Positions 42,800-49,839 of a DNA stretch of 64,000 nucleotides are shown piece by piece. Position numbers and translations under genes: made by a program. Source of the DNA: Streptomyces sp. CA-278952 (GTDB lineage: Bacteria; Actinomycetota; Actinomycetes; Streptomycetales; Streptomycetaceae). Under the pieces are notes generated by a model that was not told the DNA's origin, made no database searches, and saw nothing but the letters and a program-made list of their open reading frames with translations. The stretch covers positions 6,510,001 to 6,574,000 of the forward strand of contig NZ_CP112880.1 in assembly GCF_028747205.1 (NCBI RefSeq), written 5' to 3'. Positions within the stretch are counted from its first letter, which is position 1. Each line of letters begins with the position of its first letter.

Positions 42800-44398
42800 G
42801 TGATCACCGCTTCCGGCATCGAGCTGCGCGCCGGCGCCCGCATCCTCATCGAATCCGCTTCCTTCCGTATCGCCAAGGGCGACCGCATCGGCCTCGTCGG
42901 CCGCAACGGAGCGGGCAAGACCACCCTCACCAAGTGCCTCGCGGGCGAGGGCACCCCCGCCGGGGGCACCATCACCAGGTCCGGTGAGGTGGGCTACCTC
43001 CCGCAGGACCCGCGCACCGGCGACCTCGACATCCTCGCCCGCGACCGCATCCTCTCCGCCCGCGGCCTCGACACGATCCTGCGCAAGATGCGCGAGAACG
43101 AGGAACGGATGGCGAACGGGCAGGGCGCCACCCGCGAGAAGGCGATGAAGAAGTACGAGCGGCTGGAGACGGAGTTCCTCACCAAGGGCGGGTACGCCGC
43201 CGAGGCCGAGGCCGCCACCATCGCCGCCGCGCTCAGCCTGCCCGACCGGGTCCTCGGCCAGCCGCTGCACACGCTCTCCGGTGGTCAGCGCCGCCGCGTC
43301 GAACTGGCCCGGATCCTCTTCTCGGACGCGGACACCCTGCTCCTGGACGAACCGACCAACCACCTCGACGCCGACTCCGTCGTCTGGCTGCGCGACTACC
43401 TCAAGTCCTACCGCGGCGGCTTCATCGTGATCTCCCACGATGTCGACCTGGTCGAGACGGTCGTCAACAAGGTGTTCTACCTCGACGCCAACCGCTCCCA
43501 GATCGACGTCTACAACATGGGCTGGAAGCTCTACCAGCAGCAGCGCGAGGCCGACGAGAAGCGCCGCAAGCGCGAGCGCCAGAACGCCGAGAAGAAGGCC
43601 GCGACCCTCAACGCGCAGGCCGACAAGATGCGCGCCAAGGCCACCAAGACGGTCGCCGCCCAGAACATGGCCAAGCGCGCCGACCGGCTGCTCTCCGGCC
43701 TGGAGGCCGTCCGGGTCTCCGACAAGGTCGCCAAGCTGCGCTTCCCCGACCCCTCCCCCTGCGGCAAGACCCCGCTGATGGCGGAGGGCCTCTCCAAGTC
43801 GTACGGCTCGCTGGAGATCTTCACCGACGTCGACCTCGCCATCGACAAGGGCTCCCGCGTCGTCATCCTGGGCCTCAACGGCGCCGGAAAGACCACGCTG
43901 CTCCGGCTGCTCGGCGGCGCCGAGAAGCCCGACACCGGCGAGATCATCGAGGGACACGGACTCAAGCTCGGGTACTACGCCCAGGAGCACGAGACCCTCG
44001 ACCCGGAGCGCACGGTCCTGGAGAACATGCGCTCCGCCGCACCTGACCTCGACCTCGTGGCCGTCCGCAAGACGCTCGGCTCCTTCCTCTTCTCCGGCGA
44101 CGACGTCGACAAGCCCGCGGGCGTGCTCTCCGGTGGCGAGAAGACCCGACTCGCCCTCGCGACCCTGGTCGTCTCCTCCGCCAACGTGCTCCTGCTCGAC
44201 GAGCCGACGAACAACCTCGACCCCGCCAGCCGTGAGGAGATCCTCGGCGCGCTGCGCACCTACAAGGGCGCGGTCGTTCTCGTCACCCACGACGAGGGCG
44301 CCGTCGAGGCGCTCCAGCCGGAGCGGATCATCCTGCTCCCGGACGGCGTCGAGGACCTCTGGGGAGCGGACTACCGCGACCTCGTCGCCCTCGCCTGA
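42800..44398 (+). CDS. ABC-F family ATP-binding protein
   Basis: This 532-residue cytosolic protein has two ABC ATPase domains and no membrane segments. Domain 1 has Walker A GRNGAGKTT, signature LSGGQRRRVEL and Walker B LLLDEPTNHLD. The basic linker (KRRKRERQNAEKKAA) matches the ribosomal P-site tRNA-interacting region. Domain 2 has GLNGAGKTT, LSGGEKTRLAL and LLLDEPTNNLD. ABC-F proteins bind ribosomes as translation factors or antibiotic-resistance factors. This one resembles the housekeeping actinobacterial type (Ettl/Uup-like). The GTG follows CTGGAG. Confidence 0.92.
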   Translation: MITASGIELRAGARILIESASFRIAKGDRIGLVGRNGAGKTTLTKCLAGEGTPAGGTITRSGEVGYLPQDPRTGDLDILARDRILSARGLDTILRKMRENEERMANGQGATREKAMKKYERLETEFLTKGGYAAEAEAATIAAALSLPDRVLGQPLHTLSGGQRRRVELARILFSDADTLLLDEPTNHLDADSVVWLRDYLKSYRGGFIVISHDVDLVETVVNKVFYLDANRSQIDVYNMGWKLYQQQREADEKRRKRERQNAEKKAATLNAQADKMRAKATKTVAAQNMAKRADRLLSGLEAVRVSDKVAKLRFPDPSPCGKTPLMAEGLSKSYGSLEIFTDVDLAIDKGSRVVILGLNGAGKTTLLRLLGGAEKPDTGEIIEGHGLKLGYYAQEHETLDPERTVLENMRSAAPDLDLVAVRKTLGSFLFSGDDVDKPAGVLSGGEKTRLALATLVVSSANVLLLDEPTNNLDPASREEILGALRTYKGAVVLVTHDEGAVEALQPERIILLPDGVEDLWGADYRDLVALA

Positions 44399-44718
44399 TC
44401 CACCGGGGATAGATCATTCGGCCTACGCGTGATCCGTCATCTGCGTGAGGACGTCTCGTACTCCGGTGGTGCGCCCGGCGCTCACCCGTCGTGCGCCCCC
44501 TTTCCGGCCGCTCTTCCCCGTACGGCCCTGACCTGGCTGTTCTCCGGCCGCTCCGGGCCGGGCGCCCTCGCGCGCCTTGTGGAATCGGGGATTCCGCTCG
44601 TGCCGACGCGCTCCGCATCCGGGAAACCGCTCGCACCGACCTTGCCGAATGGGTGGCCAGGAAGCGCGCTAGGGGTGATCATGAGAGTCCAGAGCGCACT
44701 TCCCATGAGGAGGCACGG
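44399..44718. promoter_or_regulatory. Upstream region of gbn containing GATC sites
   Basis: This 320-nt gap has no plausible long gene. It holds GATC tetramers at 44412, 44431 and 44677, and another starts at 44397, at the ABC-F stop codon. GATC is the reported binding core of Gbn, so these could serve autoregulation. A strong Shine-Dalgarno GAGGAGG (44707-44713) ends the region. Confidence 0.45.
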
Positions 44719-44940
44719 GTGGCCGAGACTCTGAAGAAGGGCAGCCGGGTAACCGGCGCCGCGCGTGACAAGCTCGCGGCAGACCTGAAGAAGAAGTACG
44801 ACTCCGGTGCGAGCATCCGGGCGCTGGCCGAGGAAACCGGCCGCTCCTACGGGTTCGTCCACCGGATGCTCAGTGAGTCCGGAGTGACGCTGCGAGGACG
44901 CGGCGGCGCGACACGGGGCAAGAAGGCCGCTTCGGCCTGA
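44719..44940 (+). CDS. gbn: Gbn-type GATC-binding nucleoid-associated protein
   Basis: This basic 73-residue protein has a single helix-turn-helix: KLAADLKKKYDSGASIRALA followed by EETGRSYGFVHRMLSESG. It ends in a Gly/Arg/Lys-rich tail. Size, sequence and position between an ABC-F gene and an enoyl-CoA hydratase gene match SCO1839 (Gbn) of S. coelicolor. From memory, Gbn binds and bends DNA at GATC-containing sites and affects development and antibiotic production. The GTG at 44719 has GAGGAGG five bases upstream. Upstream in-frame codons give a compositionally odd extension and are rejected. Confidence 0.9.
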   Translation: MAETLKKGSRVTGAARDKLAADLKKKYDSGASIRALAEETGRSYGFVHRMLSESGVTLRGRGGATRGKKAASA

Positions 44941-44996
44941 GGCCTCTGCGTTTCCGGTGTCTTCGGCGTCATTCGGGCCCAACGGAATTCGGGGTG

Positions 44997-45030
44997 ACCA
45001 CCCGGCCGACCGCAAGGTCGTCCGGGTGGT
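44997..45030. terminator. Terminator after gbn
   Basis: Arms ACCACCCGG and CCGGGTGGT enclose a second CGACC/GGTCG stem with one mismatch between them and a GCAA tetraloop. The hairpin lies 57 nt after the gbn stop. Confidence 0.85.
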
Positions 45031-45085
45031 TACTGTTCAGTCACTTAATTTCGAGTGCTGACTGCACCCCACCCGGAGGCGCCCC

Positions 45086-45877
45086 ATGACCTCGCTCGAC
45101 ACTGTGCTCGACAAGGACGGCGTACGGCTCACCGTCGACGACGCCGTCGCCACGGTGACGCTCACCCATCCGGCCAAGCGCAACGCTCAGTCTCCCGCTC
45201 TGTGGCGGGCGTTGACCGAGGCCGGAAGGGCGCTGCCCGGCACGGTCCGGGTCGTCGTGCTCCGCGGCGAAGGCATGTCCTTCTCCGCGGGCCTCGACCG
45301 GCAGGCCTTCACTCCCGAGGGCTTCGACGGAGAGCCGTCGTTCCTCGACATGGCACGCGGCCCGGAGGCCGAGCTCGACGCGATCATCGCCGAGTACCAG
45401 GAGGCGTTCACCTGGTGGCGCCGCAACGACCTGGTGTCGATCGCGGCCGTCCAGGGCCACGCCATCGGCGCCGGCTTCCAGCTCGCCCTCGCCTGTGATC
45501 TGCGGATCGTCGCCGAGGACGTGCAGTTCGCCATGCGCGAGACCAGCCTCGGTCTCGTCCCCGACCTCACGGGCACCCACCCCCTGGTGCACCTCGTGGG
45601 GTATGCACGCGCGCTCGAAATCTGCGCCACCGGCCGCTTCGTGCACGCCGAGGAGGCCGAGCGCACCGGCCTCGCCAACCTCGTGGTCCCCGCCGACCAG
45701 CTCGACGCCGCCGCCCGCGACCTGGCCGGGGCACTGGTCGCGGCACCCCGCGACGCCGTCGTCGAGACGAAGGCCCTCCTGGCCGGGGCGCTCTCGCGCG
45801 ACTACGAGGAGCAGCGCGTCGCCGAGCGGGCCGCCCAGGGCCGCCGGCTCCGCGACCTGGCGGGCATCACCGACTGA
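45086..45877 (+). CDS. Enoyl-CoA hydratase/isomerase family protein
   Basis: This 263-residue crotonase-fold protein has the oxyanion-hole segments SFSAGLDRQ and VQGHAIGAGFQLALACD. The second catalytic Glu is present in FAMRETSLGL. The first, which would be GxGxE, is Gln here (GAGFQ), so classical hydratase activity is doubtful and isomerase or another crotonase reaction is possible. It ends 10 nt inside the convergent neighbour. No fatty-acid genes are adjacent. The ATG follows a good GGAGG (45076-45080). Confidence 0.87.
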   Translation: MTSLDTVLDKDGVRLTVDDAVATVTLTHPAKRNAQSPALWRALTEAGRALPGTVRVVVLRGEGMSFSAGLDRQAFTPEGFDGEPSFLDMARGPEAELDAIIAEYQEAFTWWRRNDLVSIAAVQGHAIGAGFQLALACDLRIVAEDVQFAMRETSLGLVPDLTGTHPLVHLVGYARALEICATGRFVHAEEAERTGLANLVVPADQLDAAARDLAGALVAAPRDAVVETKALLAGALSRDYEEQRVAERAAQGRRLRDLAGITD

Positions 45878-46613
45878 CCACGTCCGTGACCAGCACCGAC
45901 ACCGGCAGCCGCTCCTCCGCGGCCGCCGCCACCGCCGTGCGCACGGAGCGGGCGACATCCAGCGCCCGGTGGTCCCCGGAGGTCGCCACCTCGACCCGCA
46001 CATGGTCCTGGGCGGTGTGCACCGGACCGCCCAGGACCCGGGTCAGCGAGACGACTCCCGGCACCCCGGCGGCAGCCGTCGCCACCGGTCCCTCGGGCTT
46101 CGCGCCCGGGGCCGGCGGCGCCGTCCCCACGGCCGTCACCTGATCGGTCGCACCGGCCTCCAGCAATGCCGTGACCGTCAGGTCCACCTCGGCGATCTCC
46201 AGACCCAGCCGGGCGGCGGCGGCCGTGAGCAGCGCCGTGCGCAGGGCCGCCGCGGTGTCGGGCAGCGGCCTGTCCGGGGTGGTGGAGAACTCCGCCTCGA
46301 TCCGCAGCGGTACCGACGGCAGCGCGTTCGGCGGAGCCGGGGGCGGCGCCGGGTCCGCCGGGCCCCCCGACGCGTCGCGGCCGCCCCCGGCCACCGCCGC
46401 CTCCACCGCGGCCTCCGTCGGACCGATCCGCAGCTTCCCCACGACCGTCCCGGGGCGGGCCGTCGCCCCGCGCAGCACCGCGGCGGCAGCCGTCTCGGCG
46501 ATCCACGCGCCGTCCGCCGGGCCGCCCAGCGGCAGCAGTCTGCCCAGGCCCAGCCGTTGCCGTACCGCGGCGGCCCATCCGTCGTCCCTCTGCTGGTCCC
46601 GCGCTGTTGTCAT
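45867..46613 (-). CDS. Conserved protein beside the Asp23 cluster (P10-like annotation family)
   Basis: This 248-residue protein has no membrane segment. It has two alpha/beta repeats resembling Asp23-type modules: VPLRIEAEFSTTPDRPLPDTAAALRTALLTAAAARLG, then VRVEVATSGDHRALDVARSVRTAVAAAAEERLP. It is divergent from the first Asp23 gene across 93 nt. Streptomyces homologues are often labelled as nucleopolyhedrovirus P10 family, which says nothing about function. A role with the envelope-stress proteins is likely from context. The ATG at 46613 was chosen; a longer frame exists. Confidence 0.7.
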   Translation of the reverse strand: MTTARDQQRDDGWAAAVRQRLGLGRLLPLGGPADGAWIAETAAAAVLRGATARPGTVVGKLRIGPTEAAVEAAVAGGGRDASGGPADPAPPPAPPNALPSVPLRIEAEFSTTPDRPLPDTAAALRTALLTAAAARLGLEIAEVDLTVTALLEAGATDQVTAVGTAPPAPGAKPEGPVATAAAGVPGVVSLTRVLGGPVHTAQDHVRVEVATSGDHRALDVARSVRTAVAAAAEERLPVSVLVTDVVSR

Positions 46614-46706
46614 CGCCCCAGCCTGCCGTATCCACGGCGCGGGATGGGGAAAGCGCACTTAACGTGGGCAAGGAAGTCCAACCCTGTCCCGAAGGGAAGA
46701 TCGGCG

Positions 46707-47177
46707 ATGACTGAGAGCTCCCAGCGCAACAACCCCGACAGCGGCTCGGGCGGCAAGAACCTCGGCAAGCGCGGCGGCGGTGACCCCGGCACCCGGGGCC
46801 GTACCACGATCGCCGACGGCGTCGTCGAGAAGATCGCCGGAATGGCGGCACGCGACGTGGCCGGTGTCCACGCGATGGGCAGCGGCCTGTCGAGGACGTT
46901 CGGCGCCGTCCGCGACCGGGTCCCCGGCGGCGGCAAGTCCGTCACCCGCGGGGTGAAGGCGGAGGTCGGCGAGTCCCAGGCGGCCCTCGACCTGGAGATC
47001 GTCGTCGAGTACGGCGTCTCCATCTCCGATGTGGCCCGCGACGTGCGCGAGAACGTCGTCGCCGCCGTGGAGCGCATGACCGGGCTCGAAGTCGTCGAGG
47101 TCAACATCGCGGTCAGCGACGTCAAGCTGCCCGACGACGAGGACGACGAGGACGAGTCCGAACAGCGGGTCCAGTAG
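46707..47177 (+). CDS. Asp23/Gls24 family envelope stress response protein
   Basis: This 156-residue cytosolic protein has a disordered Gly/Ser/Arg-rich first 30 residues. The Asp23 domain (about 34-140) includes TTIADGVVEKIAGMAARDVAGV, LDLEIVVEYGVSISDVARDVRENVVAAVERMTGLEVVEVNI and VSDVKLP. An acidic tail follows. Asp23 of Staphylococcus is held at the membrane by AmaP and is linked to cell-wall stress. This is the first gene of a five-gene set ending with an AmaP homologue. Confidence 0.92.
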   Translation: MTESSQRNNPDSGSGGKNLGKRGGGDPGTRGRTTIADGVVEKIAGMAARDVAGVHAMGSGLSRTFGAVRDRVPGGGKSVTRGVKAEVGESQAALDLEIVVEYGVSISDVARDVRENVVAAVERMTGLEVVEVNIAVSDVKLPDDEDDEDESEQRVQ

Positions 47178-47236
47178 CCCTTCCGCAAGCAGTCCTTCCG
47201 CAACTCCGTCGCACGCCTGTTGAGGAGAGAAACACG

Positions 47237-47428
47237 ATGAGCATGGCTGTCGCCGGTCTGTTGGCCGGCATGGCGCTCGGGTTCGCCGGGTATTTCGGCG
47301 GGTTCGGAGCCTTCGTACTGGTGGCCGCACTGGGCGCCGTCGGCTTCATCGCCGGCCGCTTCCTGGACGGCGACCTGGAGCCCGGCGACTTCTTCCGGAG
47401 TCGCGAGCGCGGCGACCGGCGACGGTGA
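47237..47428 (+). CDS. Small membrane protein of the Asp23 operon
   Basis: This 63-residue protein has one long Gly/Ala/Phe-rich hydrophobic hairpin or pair of helices (about 3-43), then an acidic/basic tail (DGDLEPGDFFRSRERGDRRR). It resembles DUF2273-type small membrane partners that occur next to Asp23 genes. The stop overlaps the next start by 4 nt, and GAGGAGAG precedes the ATG. It probably helps anchor the Asp23 complex. Confidence 0.85.
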   Translation: MSMAVAGLLAGMALGFAGYFGGFGAFVLVAALGAVGFIAGRFLDGDLEPGDFFRSRERGDRRR

Positions 47429-47778
47429 CGGCGGTGACCGGCCGGGTCGCCGCCGCGGAGCGGGGCGAGACCCGGATCGCCGACCGCGTCATCGCCAAGA
47501 TCGCCGCCCAGGCGGCGAAGGAGGCGATCGACGAACCGCCCGCCGACGGGGCGTCGCCGCGTGCCACGGTCACCGTGCACCGCGACGCCGCCCGGGTCCG
47601 CGTCAGCCTGGAGCTCGGCTACCCCAGCGACATCGGCCGCCAGTGCGGCGCCGTACGCCGCCGGGTCGCCCAGCGGGTCGAGGCACTGGCAGGCATGGAG
47701 GTGCCCGAGGTGGCCGTGCAGGTCGAACGGCTGCACCCCGCCGGAGCGAGCGCCGCCGCACAGGGGAGGATCCGATGA
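47425..47778 (+). CDS. Second Asp23/Gls24-family protein
   Basis: This 117-residue protein is a shorter Asp23 domain (about 12-108): TRIADRVIAKIAAQAAKEAI, then VTVHRDAARVRVSLELGYPSDIGRQCGAVRRRVAQRVEALAGMEVPEVAVQVERL. It lacks the disordered N-terminus of the first copy. It overlaps both neighbours by 4 nt, so the operon is tightly coupled. Two Asp23 paralogues in one operon suggest a hetero-oligomeric assembly at the membrane. Confidence 0.9.
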   Translation: MTAVTGRVAAAERGETRIADRVIAKIAAQAAKEAIDEPPADGASPRATVTVHRDAARVRVSLELGYPSDIGRQCGAVRRRVAQRVEALAGMEVPEVAVQVERLHPAGASAAAQGRIR

Positions 47779-48458
47779 CCGAACCCGGTGAACCGACCGG
47801 CTCCACCCGGCGGATGCCCACCATCGGACAGGACGACGCCGCCGCGCGCACGCCTGCCCCCGACACGTCGGCCGACGCCCGCGAACCGGTCCCCACCCTG
47901 GAACAGGGCGACAGCGCCGCCGGCCGCTTCTGGTCCGCCCGCCGCGTCCCGGCCGCCCTGCTGGCCCTCGTACTCCTCGGCGGGGCCGGGCTGCTGCTCT
48001 ACGACATCGCCGCCGTACGGGCCGGCCGCCCGGCCATGCGGTGGCGTCGCTTTCTCGCCGACGGACTGGCCGAACAGCGGCTGGACGACGTCGCGGTCCT
48101 CATCGGGGCCGGGGCGGCGGCGTTGATCGGACTCTGGCTGATCCTGCTCGCCCTCACCCCCGGACTGCGCGACCTGCTGCCGATGCGTCGCGACCGCGCC
48201 GACGTCCGGGCCGGACTCGACCGCACCGCCGCCGCACTGGTCGTGCGGGACCGGTCCGTGGAGGTGCCCGGAGTGCAGTCCGTGCGGGTCAGGGTGGGAC
48301 GGCGGAAGGCGAAGGTGCGCGCCCACTCCCACTTCAGGGAACTCGACGACGTGCGGACCGACCTGGACGCCGTGCTGGAGAAGGCCGTCCGGGAACTGGG
48401 CCTCGCGCGTCCGCCGGCTCTCTCCGTCCAGGTGCACCGACCGGAGAAGAAGGGATGA
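47775..48458 (+). CDS. Two-TM protein of the Asp23 cluster (DUF6286-like)
   Basis: This 227-residue protein has a disordered first 50 residues and two hydrophobic helices (about 58-78 and 112-136). The cytosolic C-terminal alpha/beta domain has VQSVRVRVGRRKAKVRAHSHF, which resembles the Asp23/AmaP small domain. It starts at ATG 47775, overlapping the previous stop. It is probably a second membrane anchor in the complex. The family assignment is from memory of Streptomyces operons. Confidence 0.8.
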   Translation: MTEPGEPTGSTRRMPTIGQDDAAARTPAPDTSADAREPVPTLEQGDSAAGRFWSARRVPAALLALVLLGGAGLLLYDIAAVRAGRPAMRWRRFLADGLAEQRLDDVAVLIGAGAAALIGLWLILLALTPGLRDLLPMRRDRADVRAGLDRTAAALVVRDRSVEVPGVQSVRVRVGRRKAKVRAHSHFRELDDVRTDLDAVLEKAVRELGLARPPALSVQVHRPEKKG

Positions 48459-49042
48459 GCCGCATGCGCTCCACCGTCAACCGGGTCCTGCTGGCCCTGG
48501 CCGGGCTGGTGCTGGTCGTCGTCGGCGGGGCGGTGCTCGCCGCCGGCCTCGGCGCCTCCGTGCCGTCCTGGTGGCCCTGGGACGGCAAGACCGACGTGCT
48601 GCTGAGCGCGGCCGACCGGCAGCGCTGGCGCGACGACGGCTGGTGGTGGCCGACGGTGATCGCCGTCCTCGCCGTCCTCGTGGTCCTAGCTCTGTGGTGG
48701 TTCCTCGCCCAGCTCCGCCGCGGCCGGCTCGCCGACGTACTGGTGGACAGCGGCGACGGCGAAGGGGCCCAGCTGCGGGGCCGCGCCCTGGAGGGCGTCC
48801 TCGCCGGGGAGGCGGAAGCACTGGACGGGGTGGGCCGCGCCCAGGCGATGCTGACCGGCCGCCGCACCGCGCCCCGGGCCCGGGTCCGCCTGCTGATGGA
48901 ACCGCACGCCGCGCCCCTGGGGACGCTGAACGCGTTCGCCGACGGGGCGCTGGCCCACGCACGCGACTCGGCCGGTCTGGACGGACTGCCCGCCGAGGTG
49001 CGCCTCAGGGCCGGCAAGCACCGCGCGGAGCGGGTGTCCTGA
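48455..49042 (+). CDS. amaP: Alkaline shock response membrane anchor protein AmaP
   Basis: This 195-residue protein has two hydrophobic helices (about 8-33 and 64-86) with a Trp-rich extracytoplasmic loop (SWWPWDG and DDGWWWP). A cytosolic domain follows, as in AmaP proteins that tether Asp23. It overlaps the preceding gene by 4 nt and closes the operon. Regulation is not evident, but cell-envelope stress is the expected trigger from the family. Confidence 0.86.
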   Translation: MSRMRSTVNRVLLALAGLVLVVVGGAVLAAGLGASVPSWWPWDGKTDVLLSAADRQRWRDDGWWWPTVIAVLAVLVVLALWWFLAQLRRGRLADVLVDSGDGEGAQLRGRALEGVLAGEAEALDGVGRAQAMLTGRRTAPRARVRLLMEPHAAPLGTLNAFADGALAHARDSAGLDGLPAEVRLRAGKHRAERVS

Positions 49043-49079
49043 CGGCCCTTACGGCACGGGGGGAGCGCGGTGGGGCGGG

Positions 49080-49835
49080 TCAGAAGCCGTGCCGTGCTCC
49101 GCCGTCGACCGGGACCATGATTCCCGTCAGGTACGAGGCGGCGGGGGAGAGCAGGAAGGCCGCGGTCTTCCCGAACTCCTCGGGCGTCCCGTAGCGCCGC
49201 AGCGGGATCCGCGCCTCGTTGGCGGCGCGGGCGGCCTCCGCGTCGCCGGACAGGGCGTCCAGTTCGCGGACCCGGTCGGTGTCGATCCGGGACGGCAGCA
49301 CGCCCACCACCCGGATGCCGCGCGGGCCCAGCTCGTCGGCCAGCGACTTGGCGAAACCGGCGAGACCGGGACGCAGCCCGTTGGAGATGGTCAGCCCCGC
49401 GATCGGCTCATGGACCGATCCGGAGAGCACGAAGCCGATCACGCCGCCCTCGCCGAGCGCGGCCGCGGCCGTCCGGGCGAGACGTACCGCTCCCAGGAAC
49501 ACCGTCTCGAACGCCGTCTGCCACTGGTCGTCCGTGTTGTCCGCGAGGAAGCCGGGGGCGGGCCCGCCGACGCTGACGAGGATGCCGTCGAGCCGTCCGA
49601 AGCGTTCCCGCGCCGTGTCCACCAGGCGCTGAGCGGCGCTCGGGTCGGCGTTGTCGGCGGCGAGCCCCACCGCCTCCGGGCCCAGCTCGGCGGCGGCCTC
49701 CGCGACGGACTTCTCGTCCCGGCCGGTGATGATCAGTTTCGCGCCGTCGGCGGCCAGGGAGCGGGCCGTGGCGTTGCCGAGGCCCCGGGTCGCTCCGGTG
49801 ACGATGTAGACGCGGTCCTTCAGTCCAAGATCCAT
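49080..49835 (-). CDS. SDR-family oxidoreductase with altered active site
   Basis: This 251-residue short-chain dehydrogenase has the cofactor motif TGATRGLG (about 13-20), the NNAG-equivalent VSVGGP and the C-terminal YLTGIMVPVDGG. Where SDRs have YxxxK, the sequence reads SNGLRPGLAGFAKSLA, so Tyr and Lys appear replaced by Ser and Arg. Similar sequences are annotated as 3-oxoacyl-ACP reductase homologues. It is either a non-catalytic or a differently acting member. It ends 38 nt from amaP, convergent, and starts 4 nt from the glucan hydrolase stop on the same strand, so the two are probably co-transcribed. Confidence 0.82.
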   Translation of the reverse strand: MDLGLKDRVYIVTGATRGLGNATARSLAADGAKLIITGRDEKSVAEAAAELGPEAVGLAADNADPSAAQRLVDTARERFGRLDGILVSVGGPAPGFLADNTDDQWQTAFETVFLGAVRLARTAAAALGEGGVIGFVLSGSVHEPIAGLTISNGLRPGLAGFAKSLADELGPRGIRVVGVLPSRIDTDRVRELDALSGDAEAARAANEARIPLRRYGTPEEFGKTAAFLLSPAASYLTGIMVPVDGGARHGF

Positions 49836-49839
49836 GGCC

